Shown here one piece after another: positions 34,926-45,962 of a stretch of DNA of 64,000 nt. Under the pieces are notes generated by a model. That model was given only the letters and a program-made list of their open reading frames with translations. It ran no database searches and had not been told where the DNA came from. A program made the translations under genes and the position numbers. How positions within the stretch are numbered: position 1 is the first letter of the stretch; each line of letters begins with the position of its first letter. This DNA is from CAVXXD01 sp963765625 (GTDB taxonomy: Bacteria > Actinomycetota > Geothermincolia > Geothermincolales > Geothermincolaceae), in NCBI GenBank assembly GCA_963765625.1, contig CAVXXD010000012.1, positions 124,001 through 188,000 on the forward strand, read 5' to 3'.

Positions 34926-37900
34926 AATAACCGATGCTGTCGTGGGCCCAGGACCGGCCGTTGCCGTACATGGCCCGCTCACAAACGACACCAGCCTTGG
35001 CGCTGCCCGTCACCTCCACTCTGGTGGAGACGTTGTAGGTGGTGACGTAAGTCCCCGAGGCTGAAGGACGGCACGGGACAGGGCCGGGATGGTCACGTCC
35101 TGCAGGCCGGGCGGTTGCCGGGCGCCGCTTTCGGTCATCAGGGTGAAGGATACTTGAACGTCGCCGGAGCCGGGATTCTGGACGAGAATCCAGGTCTCCA
35201 TGCCCCCGTCGGTGCAACCCTCGGCCAGGTTCCAGGCGAGAGCTGGTGGCGGTGGCGCCGATGGAATCGGTGGCCCAGGCCGCGCTGTCTGCCGTAAACG
35301 GCCCGCTCGCAGACGATGTCGAAACCACCCGTGCGACACCACCCGGGTGGAGACGTCGTAAGTGGTCACGTAGTCGTTGACCCGGTAACTGCGGCGGCGA
35401 ACCGGCGGGGATGGTTCTCCTGCGGCCCCGTACATCAGCCCGGTACCGGTCTGGAAGGCCAGCCCGACGTCAACCGCGATGCCGTTGGGGTTCTGCACCA
35501 GTACCCAGGTCTCCATGCCCCCGTCGGTTGAACCTTCGGCCAGGTTCCAGGCCGGCCGCCGGCGCGGCCGACACCGACGGAGTCGTGGGCCCAGGCGCGG
35601 TCGTTGCCGTACATGGCCCGCTCGCAGACCACCTCGCCCGTAGGCTGCCACCTTGGTGGAGACGTTGTAGGTGGTGACGTAGTCGTTGATCTTGAAGGTG
35701 CGGCGGGAAGACGGCCGGAATGGTTACCCCCTGCAGGATCGGGCGGCGCCTGCTCGCCCGGTGTCGGTCTGAAAGCGTCAGGCTCGACATCTGACGTCCG
35801 TCGACCCCCGGGTTCTGCACCAGCACGAAGGTCTCCATCCCCCCGTCGGTGGAGCCCTCGGCCAGGAACCAGACGCGGGCGGGAGTCGGTGGTCCCGATG
35901 GAGTCGTGGGCCCAGGTCGCGGCCGTCGCCGTACATGGCCCGCTCGCAGACCACGTCTGCCGTCCAGTCGGACTGCCACCTTGGTGGAGACGTTGTAGGT
36001 GGTGACGTAGTCGTTGACCTTGAAGGTGACGCGGGAAGTAAGCCGGAATGGTTACCCCCTGCAGATCGGCCGGCGCCTCCTCCCCGGTGTCGGTCTGGAA
36101 GGCGATGTCGACGTGCACGTCGTTGGCTCCCGGGTTCTGCACCAGCACGAAGGTCTCCATCCCCCCGTCGGTGGAGCCCTCGGCCAGGTACCAGGTGTCG
36201 GGCCCGTAGCGCCAGACGCCCTGCTGGTCGGAACCCGAGTACAGAGACCTGCCGTCCCAGGCTAGCGCATACATGGCAATACTGCTTGCCCTGCCGCCCG
36301 TGGGGAACCACTTACCCGTGCTGGGAATCGTAGCGGTTGATTCGCCGCGCTCTGGCCGTCGCATACAGTGAGCCGGAGCCGTCCCAGGCCAGGGATCTGA
36401 TGTTGGTGAAGTGCCGCGGCGGAGGTGTCGTACCAGGCATGAGCGTCCGGGTCGTAGAACCAGACGTCGTGGCCTTCCGTACCCGCGTAGAGCCCGCTGC
36501 CGGCCCAGGCCAGGGAGACGGACCGCTGTAGGCCTGCACCCCGCCGGCGGTGTTGGCCCAGGAGGTGGTCGACAGGATCGTAGTACCAGACCCCGTCCAC
36601 GTCCGTCCCCGCGTAGAGCCGCGGTGCCGTCCCAGGCCAGGCAGGGGATGTTGTAAGTGCTGGTGGGAGCGAGTGGAGGTCCAGATACCCGTCCCGGGGT
36701 CGTAGTGCCAGACGTCGTGGCCGAAAGTGCCCGCGTAGAGCCCGCTGCCGTCCCAGGCCAGGGACCAGACGGAAAAGGCGGACAGGGCGCCACCGGTGTC
36801 GCGTCCAGGTCCCGGTACCCGGGTCGTAATACCAGACTCCGATATCCGTGCCCGCGTAGAGCCCGGTGCCGTCCAGCGAGGCCAGGGCGTTGATGTAAAA
36901 AGCACCCGGGATGCTCGCCGGTGCCGTCCCAGGCTCCCGTCCCCGGGTCGTATCGCCAGACCCGTTCCACCGTCCGTCCCCGCGTAAAGGTAGGACCCCT
37001 CGAAGGACCTCCCCAGGCCAGCGTAACCGGTGATCGCGCCGCTTATCGCGCTCGCCGGTGTCCGGTCCATGCACCCGGTCGCCGGGTCGTAGCGCCAGAC
37101 TCCGTCGCCATACGCCCCCGCGAATAGCCCGCTGCCATCCCAGGCCAGTGATAGAATACCAGCCGCCGCTCACTGCGTGCGCCGAGTGTCGGTCCAGGCC
37201 GGAGCCGGGTCGTAGCGCCAGACGCCGTCACCGGATGTTGCCCGCGAAGAGCCCGCTGCCGTCCCAGGCCAGGGCGTAGAAGGTAGAAACCGCTCACGCC
37301 CGCCGCCGGTATCCGTCCAGGCGCCCAGCGCCGGGGTTGAAACGCCAGACGCCGTGGCTTGTCGTCGCGGCGTAGAGGCAGGACGCCGTCCCAGGCCAGG
37401 GAGCGGACGATGAAGGTGGACACCCCGCCCCCGGTGTCGGTCCAGACCCCGGTCCCCGGGTCGTAGCGCCAGACGCCGTGGCTGTTCGGTGCCGGCGTAG
37501 AGCCTGGCTGCCGTCCCAGGCCAGGGAGAGGACCTTGAGAAGTAGCCAGGGCGCCGCCGGTGTCGCTCCAGGCCGATGCCGGGGTCGTAACGCCAGACGC
37601 CGTGCGTCGAAAGTGGCCGCGTAGAGCCCGCTGCCGTCCCAGGCCAGGGAATCGACGTAAAACCCGGAACCCACGCCCCCTGGTGTCGGTACCAGCGGTC
37701 CGCGTTGCCGGGTCGTAGCGCCACACCCCGGAGTAGACGGTTCCCGCGTAGACGGAGGTGCCGTCCCAGGCCAGGGCAGTAGACGATAGGCGTCCTCCAG
37801 CTCCTCCGCCGGTGTGCGTCCAGGTGCCCAGGGCGGGGTTGTAACACCAGACGCCGCGATAGACCGGTGCCGCGGTAGAGCTCGTTGCGCTCGGGCGACG

Positions 37901-38088
37901 AAGAGCAGGGCTTGCGCGCCGAGCCGTTGCCCGGGCCCCTGGTGTCTTCCCAGTCGTAGACTGGCCGCGGGGCGCGGCCGCGCAGAGCAGGACGGCGGCC
38001 AGCGAGGCCGCAGACAAGACGAACAGGCCCGCCAGCAGGCACGAGGAACAACCTGTCTCTCGACGATCTCCATGCGTTCCACCCCCAT
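34924..38088 (-). CDS. Large secreted repeat protein (propeller-like repeats plus WYLAEGS repeats), many frame breaks
   Basis: Starts at ATG 38088 or 38073 (MEIVERQ), then a membrane/signal segment LLAGLFVLSAASLAAVLL. From about 37990 to 36200 there are about 13 units of 41-42 residues with the pattern SLAWDGSGLYAGT..HGVWRYDPGTGTW, which look like the blades of two beta-propellers. From 36200 to the stop come four units of about 106 residues: WYLAEGSTDGGMETFVLVQNPG, split as WYLAEGST and METFVLVQNPG, then RTFKVNDYVTTYNVST and ERAMYGNGRAWAHDSIG. The frame breaks more than 20 times, but every unit is recognisable. The role is probably cell-surface binding or adhesion. The same C-terminal repeat occurs in the gene at 42024. 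Confidence 0.78.
36200..37990 (-). repeat. About 13 tandem propeller-like coding repeats (~125 bp)
   Basis: On the plus strand the string CCGTCCCAGGCCAGGG or a close variant recurs about every 125 bases (for example near 36385, 36625, 36750, 37255, 37385, 37510, 37635, 37755), coding for LAWDG on the minus strand, each followed by the GVWRYDPGTG part. They belong to the surface protein at 34924-38088 and are not a CRISPR: the spacers are coding and similar to each other. Confidence 0.8.
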
Positions 38089-38202
38089 GTAGTCGGACAC
38101 GTCTCGCAAGTATCACGCTATTATTATAGACCAAGTCCGGCCGGGGATGAAGGGGACAGTGCCCGTGCGGGGCGAAGAATTGCACCGGAGGTGATGGTCG
38201 TC

Positions 38203-39162
38203 ATGCGTATCATGCTGGTGGACAACGAGGGAAGAGTGGGCATGCGCGCTTCCCTGGAGGAGTGCGAGGCGGGGGAGTACCGGCTGCTCTGGATCGACCT
38301 GGACGGGCCCGACTTCCCAGGAGATAGCGCTCATGCGCGAGCAGGTTCGGCCTGCACCCGGTGGTCTTCGTCGCAGTTCGGGGCAGCCGTGCCCGTCCCC
38401 AAGATGCAGGAGTTCGACGACTACCTCTACATCGTGTGGGATTTCCTGCGCGACAAGGCGGAGACGGAGCACCTGGAGGTGGAGGGGCTCTACCTGGTGC
38501 TGGGGGCGGACTACCTGATCACCGCCCACCGCGACGGCCTGGAGGAACTGGACGACGCTGCAGGAGCGCCTGCAGGCCAACCCGGCCAAGTACGACCCAC
38601 CCCGCCGCCCTGCTCTACGGCATCCTGGAGCCGGCGGTGGACGACTACTTCCCCATGGTGGACGCGCTCACCGACAGGATCGACGAGTACACCGAGGCGC
38701 TGGTCTCCGACAGGAACGTGGGGGACCTCTCCATCATCCTGGACCTCAAGCACCACAACATGGCCTACCGCCGGGCCGTCTACGCCCACCGCGACGTGCT
38801 CATCAAGCTCTCCCGGCGCGACATCGACCTCATCCCCGACGAATGGGACGTCTACCTCATCGACATCTACGACCGGCATGGCCAAGGTGGCGGCGGAGGT
38901 GGAGTACAACGCCGAGCAGATCTCCAGCGCCCTGGACATCCACATGAGCGCGGTGAGCAACCGGCTCAACAAGACCATGAAGCGGCTCACCGCCGTGGCC
39001 ACCTTCTTCATGCCCGCCACCTTCCTGGTGGGGCTGTACGGGATGAACTTCGACAGCATGCCCGAGTTCACCTGGCGCTACGGCTACCTCTTCTTCTGGG
39101 GGGTGCTGGTGGTGATCACCGTGGTGATGATCTGGATCGGCCGCCGCGAGGACTGGTTCTGA
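38203..39162 (+). CDS. corA: CorA-family divalent metal transporter, frame breaks
   Basis: Corrected it is about 325 residues. MRIMLVDNEGRVGM and LLWIDLDGP open the cytoplasmic domain; then FDDYLYIVWDFLRDKAETEH, LYLVLGADYLITAHRDG, ALLYGILEPAVDDYFPMVDA and the long helix. The C-terminus has two membrane helices with the ion-selecting YGMNF in FLVGLYGMNFDSMPEF, and the cytoplasmic end RREDWF. Breaks lie near 38322, 38350, 38395, 38560, 38595 and 38877. CorA forms pentamers for Mg2+ or Co2+ uptake; some relatives export. ATG 38203 is preferred, as CCGGAGG is 11 bases upstream. Confidence 0.88.
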   Translation: MRIMLVDNEGRVGMRASLEECEAGEYRLLWIDLDGPDFPGDSAHARAGSACTRWSSSQFGAAVPVPKMQEFDDYLYIVWDFLRDKAETEHLEVEGLYLVLGADYLITAHRDGLEELDDAAGAPAGQPGQVRPTPPPCSTASWSRRWTTTSPWWTRSPTGSTSTPRRWSPTGTWGTSPSSWTSSTTTWPTAGPSTPTATCSSSSPGATSTSSPTNGTSTSSTSTTGMAKVAAEVEYNAEQISSALDIHMSAVSNRLNKTMKRLTAVATFFMPATFLVGLYGMNFDSMPEFTWRYGYLFFWGVLVVITVVMIWIGRREDWF

Positions 39163-39204
39163 CCGTGAAAATTAATAACCGAAAGGGATGCGGGAGGGGA
39201 TAAG

Positions 39205-40277
39205 ATGGCCAGGATCAAACCTGCATCCAGTGCGGACTGCCGTACAAACTGGGCAGGGCTCATACCTGGCCCCCAACGGCACTATCGTCGAGAAGAAGGA
39301 CCCTGCCCACCGCATGCTCTTCCTGGAATCGGAGAGGGTTCGACCTGCTCTTCCGCAGGATCGGCGAAAAGATCGGCATACCCATCGACCCCATTGTTCA
39401 GGAGAGCAAACGCAAGGTGACGCGGCAGTACATGGAGGACGAGCTGCCCCGGCTGCTGCGGCGGGGAGCCTACGCGGTCTACCCCCGGCTGATCACGCAA
39501 AAAATGGCGGACATGTGCCGCTACCTGGGGCTGGGGGACGTCAAGGTGGAGGAATCGCGCCGGCGCGGGGAGGGGACCCATCACACCAGGTTGTCCATCG
39601 AGTACCCCTACTCCATCCTGCTCTTCCTGGGAGACACCTGCGGAGGCATGGAGGCGGCTTCCGGGCGGGAGTGCGTGGCTGAGAGCGCCCGGGTGACGGA
39701 CCGGCAGGACAAACAGATCATCACCCTGCGGCTGGGCGAGCACTCGCCCGAGCTGGAGGAAAGGCTGCAGCCCCGGACCTATGCGACCAAACCGGGAGAC
39801 ATCACCTACGAACGCTGCCTTGGCTGCGGCGTCCCCGTGGAGATCGCCGAGTACCAGTGGAGCGAGGTTCGTGGGACCATCATCCACCCCCGGACCAGGC
39901 GCAGGTCGGTGATCATAGGGCCGGGCGGCCTGGAGGCCATCTTCGACGAACTGGAAAAGGAACTGGGGGAGGAGGTCTCCGAGACGGTGATCGAGGAGCA
40001 GAGGATCTTCACCCGGGAGACTTTCCGCGGCGACAGCTGGCCGGACGCCGAGTACAGGTTGAGGCGGATGCTGGCCCTGCGCGGCCTGGGCCGGCTCTCC
40101 CTCTTCTCCCAGCGGGGAAGGGAGCTGGACCTGGTCATCCAGAACGCCTGCGTCCCCCTTCTTACCGTGGGCATGATCAAGGGGTTGTACGAACTGGCTT
40201 CGAACAGCGAGGACTCCATACATACCTGGAGCCTTACCGCCGAGGGCGACCTCTTAATCACTATCACGACCTCCTGA
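39205..40277 (+). CDS. Double zinc-knuckle/V4R-like protein, paralogue A
   Basis: About 357 residues once three or more breaks in the first 215 bases (about 39222, 39256, 39345) are corrected: RIKTCIQCGLPYKLGR, then LPNGTIVEKKD and RMLFLESERFDLLFRRIG. From 39417 on it is intact. A second CxxC knuckle is in YERCLGCGVPVEIAEYQW, followed by RGTIIHPRTRRRSVIIGPG and LEAIFDELEKELGEEVSETV, and a final GLGRLSLFSQRGRELDLVIQ. Both halves follow the same plan: CxxC, W, (N/R)G.I, R, amphipathic helix. The second half resembles V4R small-molecule-binding domains. Most diverged of the five paralogues. Function unknown; a sensor or scaffold is possible. Confidence 0.75.
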
Positions 40278-40359
40278 GGGAGGGGCCCGGTCCCGTGCTC
40301 ATGTTTCGTCCGTGCGGATCGGTGGAAGAATAATTCAAGCGGAACAACAGGTGGTCACC

Positions 40360-41127
40360 ATGAGCGTATCGAGAAAGAACAGATCGTTGCACCTTCTTTA
40401 CCAGCCGTACAAGTGGCTGGTGTTCACGCCGTTGTTCCTCCTGGCCACCGGTTTTTTCGTGGGCCTGGGGGCGATCATGGTCTTCCTCTCCGGAGACACC
40501 CTGGCCAACCGCACCACCGGCGTCTGGTGGGCCCGTTTCACCAGTTTCATAACGCCCGCGCGGGTTACCGTCACGGGCCGGGAGAACATCGAGCGAGGCC
40601 GCTCTTACATCGTGGTTGCCAACCACCAGAGCACCTTCGACATCTTCGTGCTCTTCGGCTGGCTGGGCATCGACCTGAAATGGGTCATCAAGCAGGAACT
40701 GAGAAAGATCCCCGTCTTCGGCTACGCGGTGGAGAAGGGCGGCAACATCGTCATCGACCGTTCCGATCCGAAGAAGGCCATCGAGTCGCTGGAGAGGGCC
40801 AGGGACAGGATCAAGGCGGGGACCTCCATCGTCGTGTTGCCGGAAGGAACCCGCAGCTGCACCGGCCGGCTGGGGGAGTTCAAGAAGGGCGCTTTCGTGC
40901 TGGCCCTGGAGATGGGCTTGCCCATTCTCCCGGTCACCATCACCAGCACCCGTGCCATCCTCCCCGCCAAGACCCTGGACCTCTTTCCCGGCCGGGCGGC
41001 CATGCAGGTCCACGCGCCGGTGGAGACGGACGGGTACGACCACGATTCCCTGCAGCAGCTCATCGACGAAGTAAGGGGCATCGTCGCCGGGGGGCTGGGG
41101 GAGGACGTCGCGGGAGCTGAATCTTAA
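40360..41127 (+). CDS. plsC: 1-acylglycerol-3-phosphate acyltransferase (PlsC family)
   Basis: A 255-residue membrane-bound acyltransferase. One N-terminal membrane segment (LVFTPLFLLATGFFVGLGAI) is followed by VVANHQSTFDIFVLFGWL (the catalytic NHxxxxD), KWVIKQELRKIPVFG, a GGNIVIDRSD motif and VVLPEGTRSCTGRLGEFKKG (EGTR, binding of the phosphate). It makes phosphatidic acid from lysophosphatidic acid and an acyl donor. ATG 40360 gives the usual short N-terminus; an ATG 48 bases upstream is also in frame. It lies 22 bases before the DUF1295 gene; the two may be co-transcribed. Confidence 0.92.
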   Translation: MSVSRKNRSLHLLYQPYKWLVFTPLFLLATGFFVGLGAIMVFLSGDTLANRTTGVWWARFTSFITPARVTVTGRENIERGRSYIVVANHQSTFDIFVLFGWLGIDLKWVIKQELRKIPVFGYAVEKGGNIVIDRSDPKKAIESLERARDRIKAGTSIVVLPEGTRSCTGRLGEFKKGAFVLALEMGLPILPVTITSTRAILPAKTLDLFPGRAAMQVHAPVETDGYDHDSLQQLIDEVRGIVAGGLGEDVAGAES

Positions 41128-41148
41128 GGGGAGGAGGCGGAAGAAGTT

Positions 41149-41931
41149 ATGGGCGTTCTCGAAACCATTTTCTGGTCGGCGGTCGTCGCCCTGTCGTACA
41201 TGACCGTGCTGTTCCTGCTGGCGATGGTCCGCAAGGACAACAGCATCGCCGATATCGCCTGGGGTCCCGGGTTTATCGTGGTCAGCTGGGCGGCATTGAT
41301 CATGAACGGCACCTACGGGGCGCGCCAGTTACTGGTGGCCGGACTGGTGACGGTATGGGGGATGCGCCTGGCCGTCCGCATCGCCCGTCGCAACGCCGGC
41401 AAGGGTGAGGACCCCCGCTACCGCAAGTGGCGCGAGGAGTGGGGAAGGTACTTCGTGCTTCGCAGCTACCTGCAGGTGTTCGTGCTGCAGGGTGCCATCC
41501 TGATACTCAACGTCATGCCGGTGCTGCTGGTGATGGCCTCGGACCGGGAGGCGCCGGTCTGGTCGGACTACCTCGGGCTAGTCGTCTGGTGTGTCGGCTT
41601 CCTCTTCGAGTCCGTCGGGGACTGGCAGCTGGACCGCTTCCTGGCCGACCCGGCCAACCGCGGCACCATCATCGACCGGGGCCTGTGGAAATATACCCGC
41701 CACCCCAATTATTTCGGGGAGGCCACCATGTGGTGGGGGATCTTCATCATCGCCCTGAGCGGTGACTGGGGGTGGGTCGGGGTGATCGGCCCGCTGACCA
41801 TAACCGGGACGCTGCTCTTCGTATCAGGCATACCTATGACCGAGAAGATGATGGAGAAGACCCCGGGCTGGGAAGAATACAAGGGGAAGACCAGCCCCTT
41901 CATCCCCTGGTTTCCGAAGAAACAGGCCTGA
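41149..41931 (+). CDS. DUF1295 / steroid-5-alpha-reductase-like membrane protein
   Basis: A 260-residue protein with about six membrane segments. The C-terminal region RGLWKYTRHPNYFGEATMWW is the signature of the DUF1295/ICMT/steroid reductase superfamily, in which this motif binds NADPH or SAM. The N-terminus has SIADIAWGPGFIVVSW, also typical of DUF1295. Family members may reduce or methylate lipids; neighbouring PlsC also points to lipids. The actual reaction is unknown. Intact sequence. Confidence 0.88.
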   Translation: MGVLETIFWSAVVALSYMTVLFLLAMVRKDNSIADIAWGPGFIVVSWAALIMNGTYGARQLLVAGLVTVWGMRLAVRIARRNAGKGEDPRYRKWREEWGRYFVLRSYLQVFVLQGAILILNVMPVLLVMASDREAPVWSDYLGLVVWCVGFLFESVGDWQLDRFLADPANRGTIIDRGLWKYTRHPNYFGEATMWWGIFIIALSGDWGWVGVIGPLTITGTLLFVSGIPMTEKMMEKTPGWEEYKGKTSPFIPWFPKKQA

Positions 41932-42023
41932 CCTGTCCGTACCGCTCCGGGCCTTTCGATGTAAATAGTGGTGGGGCATGCGTCGATACAGAATATAGGT
42001 GACGGCCGGAGGGAGGTGGATGC

Positions 42024-45000
42024 ATGTTCGCTATCACGGGCAGGAATTCGTTACGCATCTGCAGCGTCTTGTTGACACCCCTGCTCCTGCTCTCCTCCTG
42101 CGGGGCGGGCAGGATCGACGTCGGCGCGGGCGCGCCTCGAGCATCGTCTTCAGCGAGGCGGCGGCCGTCGAATTCGAGACCTGGGTGCTGGTGCAGAACC
42201 CCGGGGACGCACGCCGTCCACGTCGACCTGAAGCTGCAGACCGAGAACGGCGAGGTGAGCCCCGCCGGACTTGCAACGAGGAGATCGCCCCGCGCTCCCG
42301 CCGCACCTTCCGCTTAAACGACTACGTCTCCACCTACGACGTCTCCACCCTGGTGCACGCCCGCGACGGGGAGGTGGTGGCGGAGCGCGCCGTCTACGGC
42401 GGCGACCGCACCTGGGGCCACGACTCGGCCGGGGTCACCTCCCCCGCGCCCGACTGGTACCTGGCGGAGGGCTCCACCGAGGGGGGCATGGAGACCTGGG
42501 TGCTGGTGCAGAACCCCGGAGACGCCCCCGTCCACGTCGACCTGAAGCTGCAGACCGCAGAACGGCGAGGTGAGCCCGGCCGGACTTGCCAGGACCAGGA
42601 GATCGCCCCGCGCTCCCGCCGCACCTTCCGCTTAAACGACTACGTCTCCACCTACGACGTCTCCACCCTGGTGCACGCCCGCGACGGGGCGGTGGTGGCG
42701 GAGCGCGCCGTCTACGGCGGCGACCGCACCTGGGGCCACGACTCCGCCGGGGTCACCGCCCCCGCGCCCGACTGGTACCTGGCGGAGGGCTCCACCGAGG
42801 GGGGCATGGAGACCTGGGTGCTGGTGCAGAACCCGGGGGACGCCCCGTCCACGTCGACCTGAAGCTGCAGACGCGAGAAGGCGAGGTGAGCCCGACCGGT
42901 CTTGCCAGACCAGGAGATCGCCCCGCGCTCCCGCCGCACCTTCCGCTTAAACGACTACGTCTCCACCTACGACGTCTCCACCCTGGTGCACGCCCGCGAC
43001 GGGGCGGTGGTGGCGGAGCGCGCCGTCTACGGCGGCGACCGCACCTGGGGCCACGACTCGGCCGGGGTCACCGCCCCCGCGCCCGACTGGTACCTGGCGG
43101 AGGGCTCCACCGAAGGGGGCATGGAGACCTGGGTGCTGGTGCAGAACCCGGGAGACGTCGCCCGTCCACGTCGACCTGAAGCTGCAGACAGCGGAACGGC
43201 GAGGTGAGCCCGGCCGGACTTGCCAGGAGCCAGAGATCGCCCCGCGCTCCCGCCGCACCTTCCGCTTAAACGACTACGTCTCCACCTACGACGTCTCCAC
43301 CCTGGTGCACGCCCGCGACGGGGCGGTGGTGGCGGAGCGCGCCGTCTACGGCGGCGACCGCACCTGGGGCCACGACTCGGCCGGGGTCACCGCCCCCGCG
43401 CCCGACTGGTACCTGGCGGAGGGAGCGGCCTGGCCGGGCGCCGGGCCGCGGCATGCCCTCACCGCCCTGACCCTGACCGAGCGGTGCGGGGACGGCCCGC
43501 GCGGGCGAGCTGGTCACCTGCGGGGTGCCCCTGCCCCGCGAGGCCGGCGTATCCTCGACCCCGCGGACTGTCCGTGGTCAGCGGGAGCGGCGCCCCGGTG
43601 CCCCTGCAGGCGGAGGTGACCGCGCGCTGGGGCGGCGCGCCCGGCGACACCTCCCGCCCCGTCCGGTGGGTGCTGCTGACCTTCCCGGCCACGGTGCAGG
43701 CCGGTCGGCAGCGCCGTGTATTACCTGCGCACCGGCGCGGGAGGCGCGGGCGGGGCGTCTCATCCTTCCCCCATCAGCCTGGACGACGACGGCACCACCC
43801 TGACCGTGGACACCGGCGCCGCCCGCTTCACCATGCGGCGCGACACCTTCGACCTGTTACATAGTGTAGAAATAAACGGCGCGGGCGAGGTGCTCGTCCC
43901 CGCCGCCACCAACGGCTTCTCCCTCTACTCCGGCGGGCAGGAATACAGGTCCGCCCTGGCCGCCCCCTCTTCCTTTGAGGTGCTGGAGGGCGGGCCCCTG
44001 CGCGCCGTGGTCAAGGTGGAAGGGGCCTTCGCAGGACTCCGGGCGGCGACGAGTTCATGCATTACACCGCCTACCTCCACTTCTACGCGGGCCAGTCCCG
44101 CGTGAGGGTCCTCCACACCCTGGAGAACCGCAACGCGCCCGAGCTGGACGAGTTCGCCCAGCCCCTGTGCAAGGACATCGGCTCACCCGGCTCCGACGTC
44201 TTCCAGGGCATGGAGACTGCGCCTGCGCCCCGACACCGGCGGCGGCGCCCGGCGTATCCCTGGAGGCGGGGGAGGGCGGACCAGGCCTTTACCTCCTCGG
44301 GCCAGGCCCTCTCCCTCTACCAGGACTCCTCCGGCACCGGTCAGTGGGACTACCACCGCGGCAACCACCCGCGCCCCCAGTCCTGGGTCAGCTTCCGGGG
44401 CTGGGAGGCGCGCGCGCGCGGGCTCGCCCGTGGGCTCCGGGGACCAGGCTCAGCCCTGGCTGGCGGCCTGGGGCAACGGCGTGGGCCTGGCCGTGGGCAT
44501 GAAGGACTTCTGGCAGAACCACCCCAAGGGCCTGGGCTGGGAGGAGGGCGAGGCGCGCCTCTCCCTCTTCCCGGAGGAGTACGCGGGCGACTACAGCTTC
44601 CGGGCCGGCGAGGAGAAGACCCACGAGCTCTTCCTCTACTTCTTCGCGGGCGACCCGGGGCGGCCGGGGTGGGCGAGCGAGATGGCGGCCATGCAGGAGC
44701 CCCTCTTCGGGCTGGCCCCGCCCGCAGTGGTACGCGGAGAGCGGGGCCTTCGGGACGGATGGCGCCGCGGACGGACGAGCGGCACCGCGGCCGCCGCCTA
44801 CGAGGACCAGAACCGCGCCGCCTTCGACCCCTCCGTCGGCGAGACGGGCAACTCCCTGGCGATGTCCATCGAGGCCAACGACTTCTACGGCTGGTGCGAC
44901 TACGGGGACGTGCCCCTGGACTACGAGACCCCCTCCGGCCAGATGAACCTCAAGTACGACTTCGACCAGGGGATGATCGTGCAGTACCTGCGCACCGGCG

Positions 45001-45943
45001 ACGCGCGCTGGTGGGACCTGGCCGGCGCCGCCTGCCGCCACCTGGCCGACGAGGACGTGCTCCACTACGAGGGAGAGATCGACCACTGGGCGGACGGCGG
45101 CTACTTCGGCCACTCCTACCACGACGAGGACGGGCAACGACAACCCCCACCGCAACTACGGGGCGCCCCACCCCGACCTGACCTTCGGGGCGGCCGGGCT
45201 GCCTGGCCTACTACCACCTGACCGGCTACTACCCGTCCCGCGACGCCGCCTATCGAGATCGCCGAGAACATCCGCTACCGCTTCGAGAACAGCTTCGGGC
45301 GGGGCAACGGCGAGGGCTGGGCCGAGGGCTTCAACGACTACGAGCAGCAACTCCTTCCGCCCCTTCGCCAACGGCCTCTCCGTGATGACCGACGCCTACG
45401 CGGCCAGCGGCGACGCGCGCTGGCTGGACGACGGCGGAGTGGATCGTCGAGAACTCGCACAACGCCGCCGACCCCTTCCTGGCCTCGCCTTCCGCCCGGC
45501 GAACCGGCGGCACCGCCCTCTTCGCCCTGGACATGTACACCGCTTCGCTGGGGCGCTTCCTCGACCTGCTCGACGCCTGCGGCCTGCCCGACCGGCAGGG
45601 CGCCGCGGACCTACTGGTGCGGCTGGTCCGCCACGAGGTCGACAACTGCTGGCGGGTGGACGGAGCGGCTACGAGGGCTTCCCCTACGCCTGGCGTTACG
45701 ACGGGACCATCGACACCTCGTTCGGCGTGGTCAACCTGTGCAACTGGCAGCTGCTCACCGCCGACTGCCTCACCTACGCCTGGCTGCACGGCGGGGGTGA
45801 CGACCTGCTCGAGCTGGCCGGCCGCGCCTTCCGCACCGGCGTCGGAGGCGCCCAACGGCGAGGGCACCTATCCCGCCTACTGGTCCACCAAGGAATCGGC
45901 CAACGCCGCCTCCTTCGGCCAGGTCTACCTGAGCGCCAGGTGA
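42024..45943 (+). CDS. Surface lipoprotein with WYLAEGS repeats and a PcRGLX/YetA-like domain, many frame breaks
   Basis: Starts at ATG 42024 (GGAGGGAGG seven bases upstream) with a lipoprotein signal peptide; LLTPLLLLSSC gives the lipobox. Four repeats of about 105 residues follow (APDWYLAEGSTEGGMETW, VHVDLKLQT, APRSRRTFRLNDYVSTYDVS, ERAVYGGDRTWGHDSAG). From about 43430 a beta-sandwich region (FPATVQAG, ISLDDDGTTLTVDTGAARF, HYTAYLHFYAGQSRVRVLHT) leads to an alpha/alpha-toroid-like part (AAWGNGVGLAVGMKDFWQNH, EANDFYGWCDYGDVPLDYE, WADGGYFGHSYHDEDG, SFGVVNLCNWQLLTADCLTY). These three parts resemble the exo-rhamnogalacturonan lyase PcRGLX/YetA family. More than 20 indels break the frame. Likely role: polysaccharide breakdown or adhesion at the cell surface. 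Confidence 0.75.
42165..43420 (+). repeat. Four tandem coding repeats (~312 bp) nearly identical at DNA level
   Basis: Four units start near 42165, 42470, 42785 and 43095. In each, a stretch of about 215 bases from GAGATCGCCCCGCGCTCCCG to GTGCTGGTGCAGAACCC differs by only a few substitutions. The remaining ~95 bases (around CTGAAGCTGCAGAC and CTTGCCAGG) differ and carry indels in each unit. They are part of the surface lipoprotein gene. Such identity points to recent tandem duplication or gene conversion. Confidence 0.85.
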
Positions 45944-45962
45944 CTCTGCTACAATCCCGGAC

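Noticed and set aside
36200..37990. Regular ~125-base repeats that look like a CRISPR array
   Set aside because: The spacing is too long, the spacers resemble each other, and the repeats encode a consistent protein unit.
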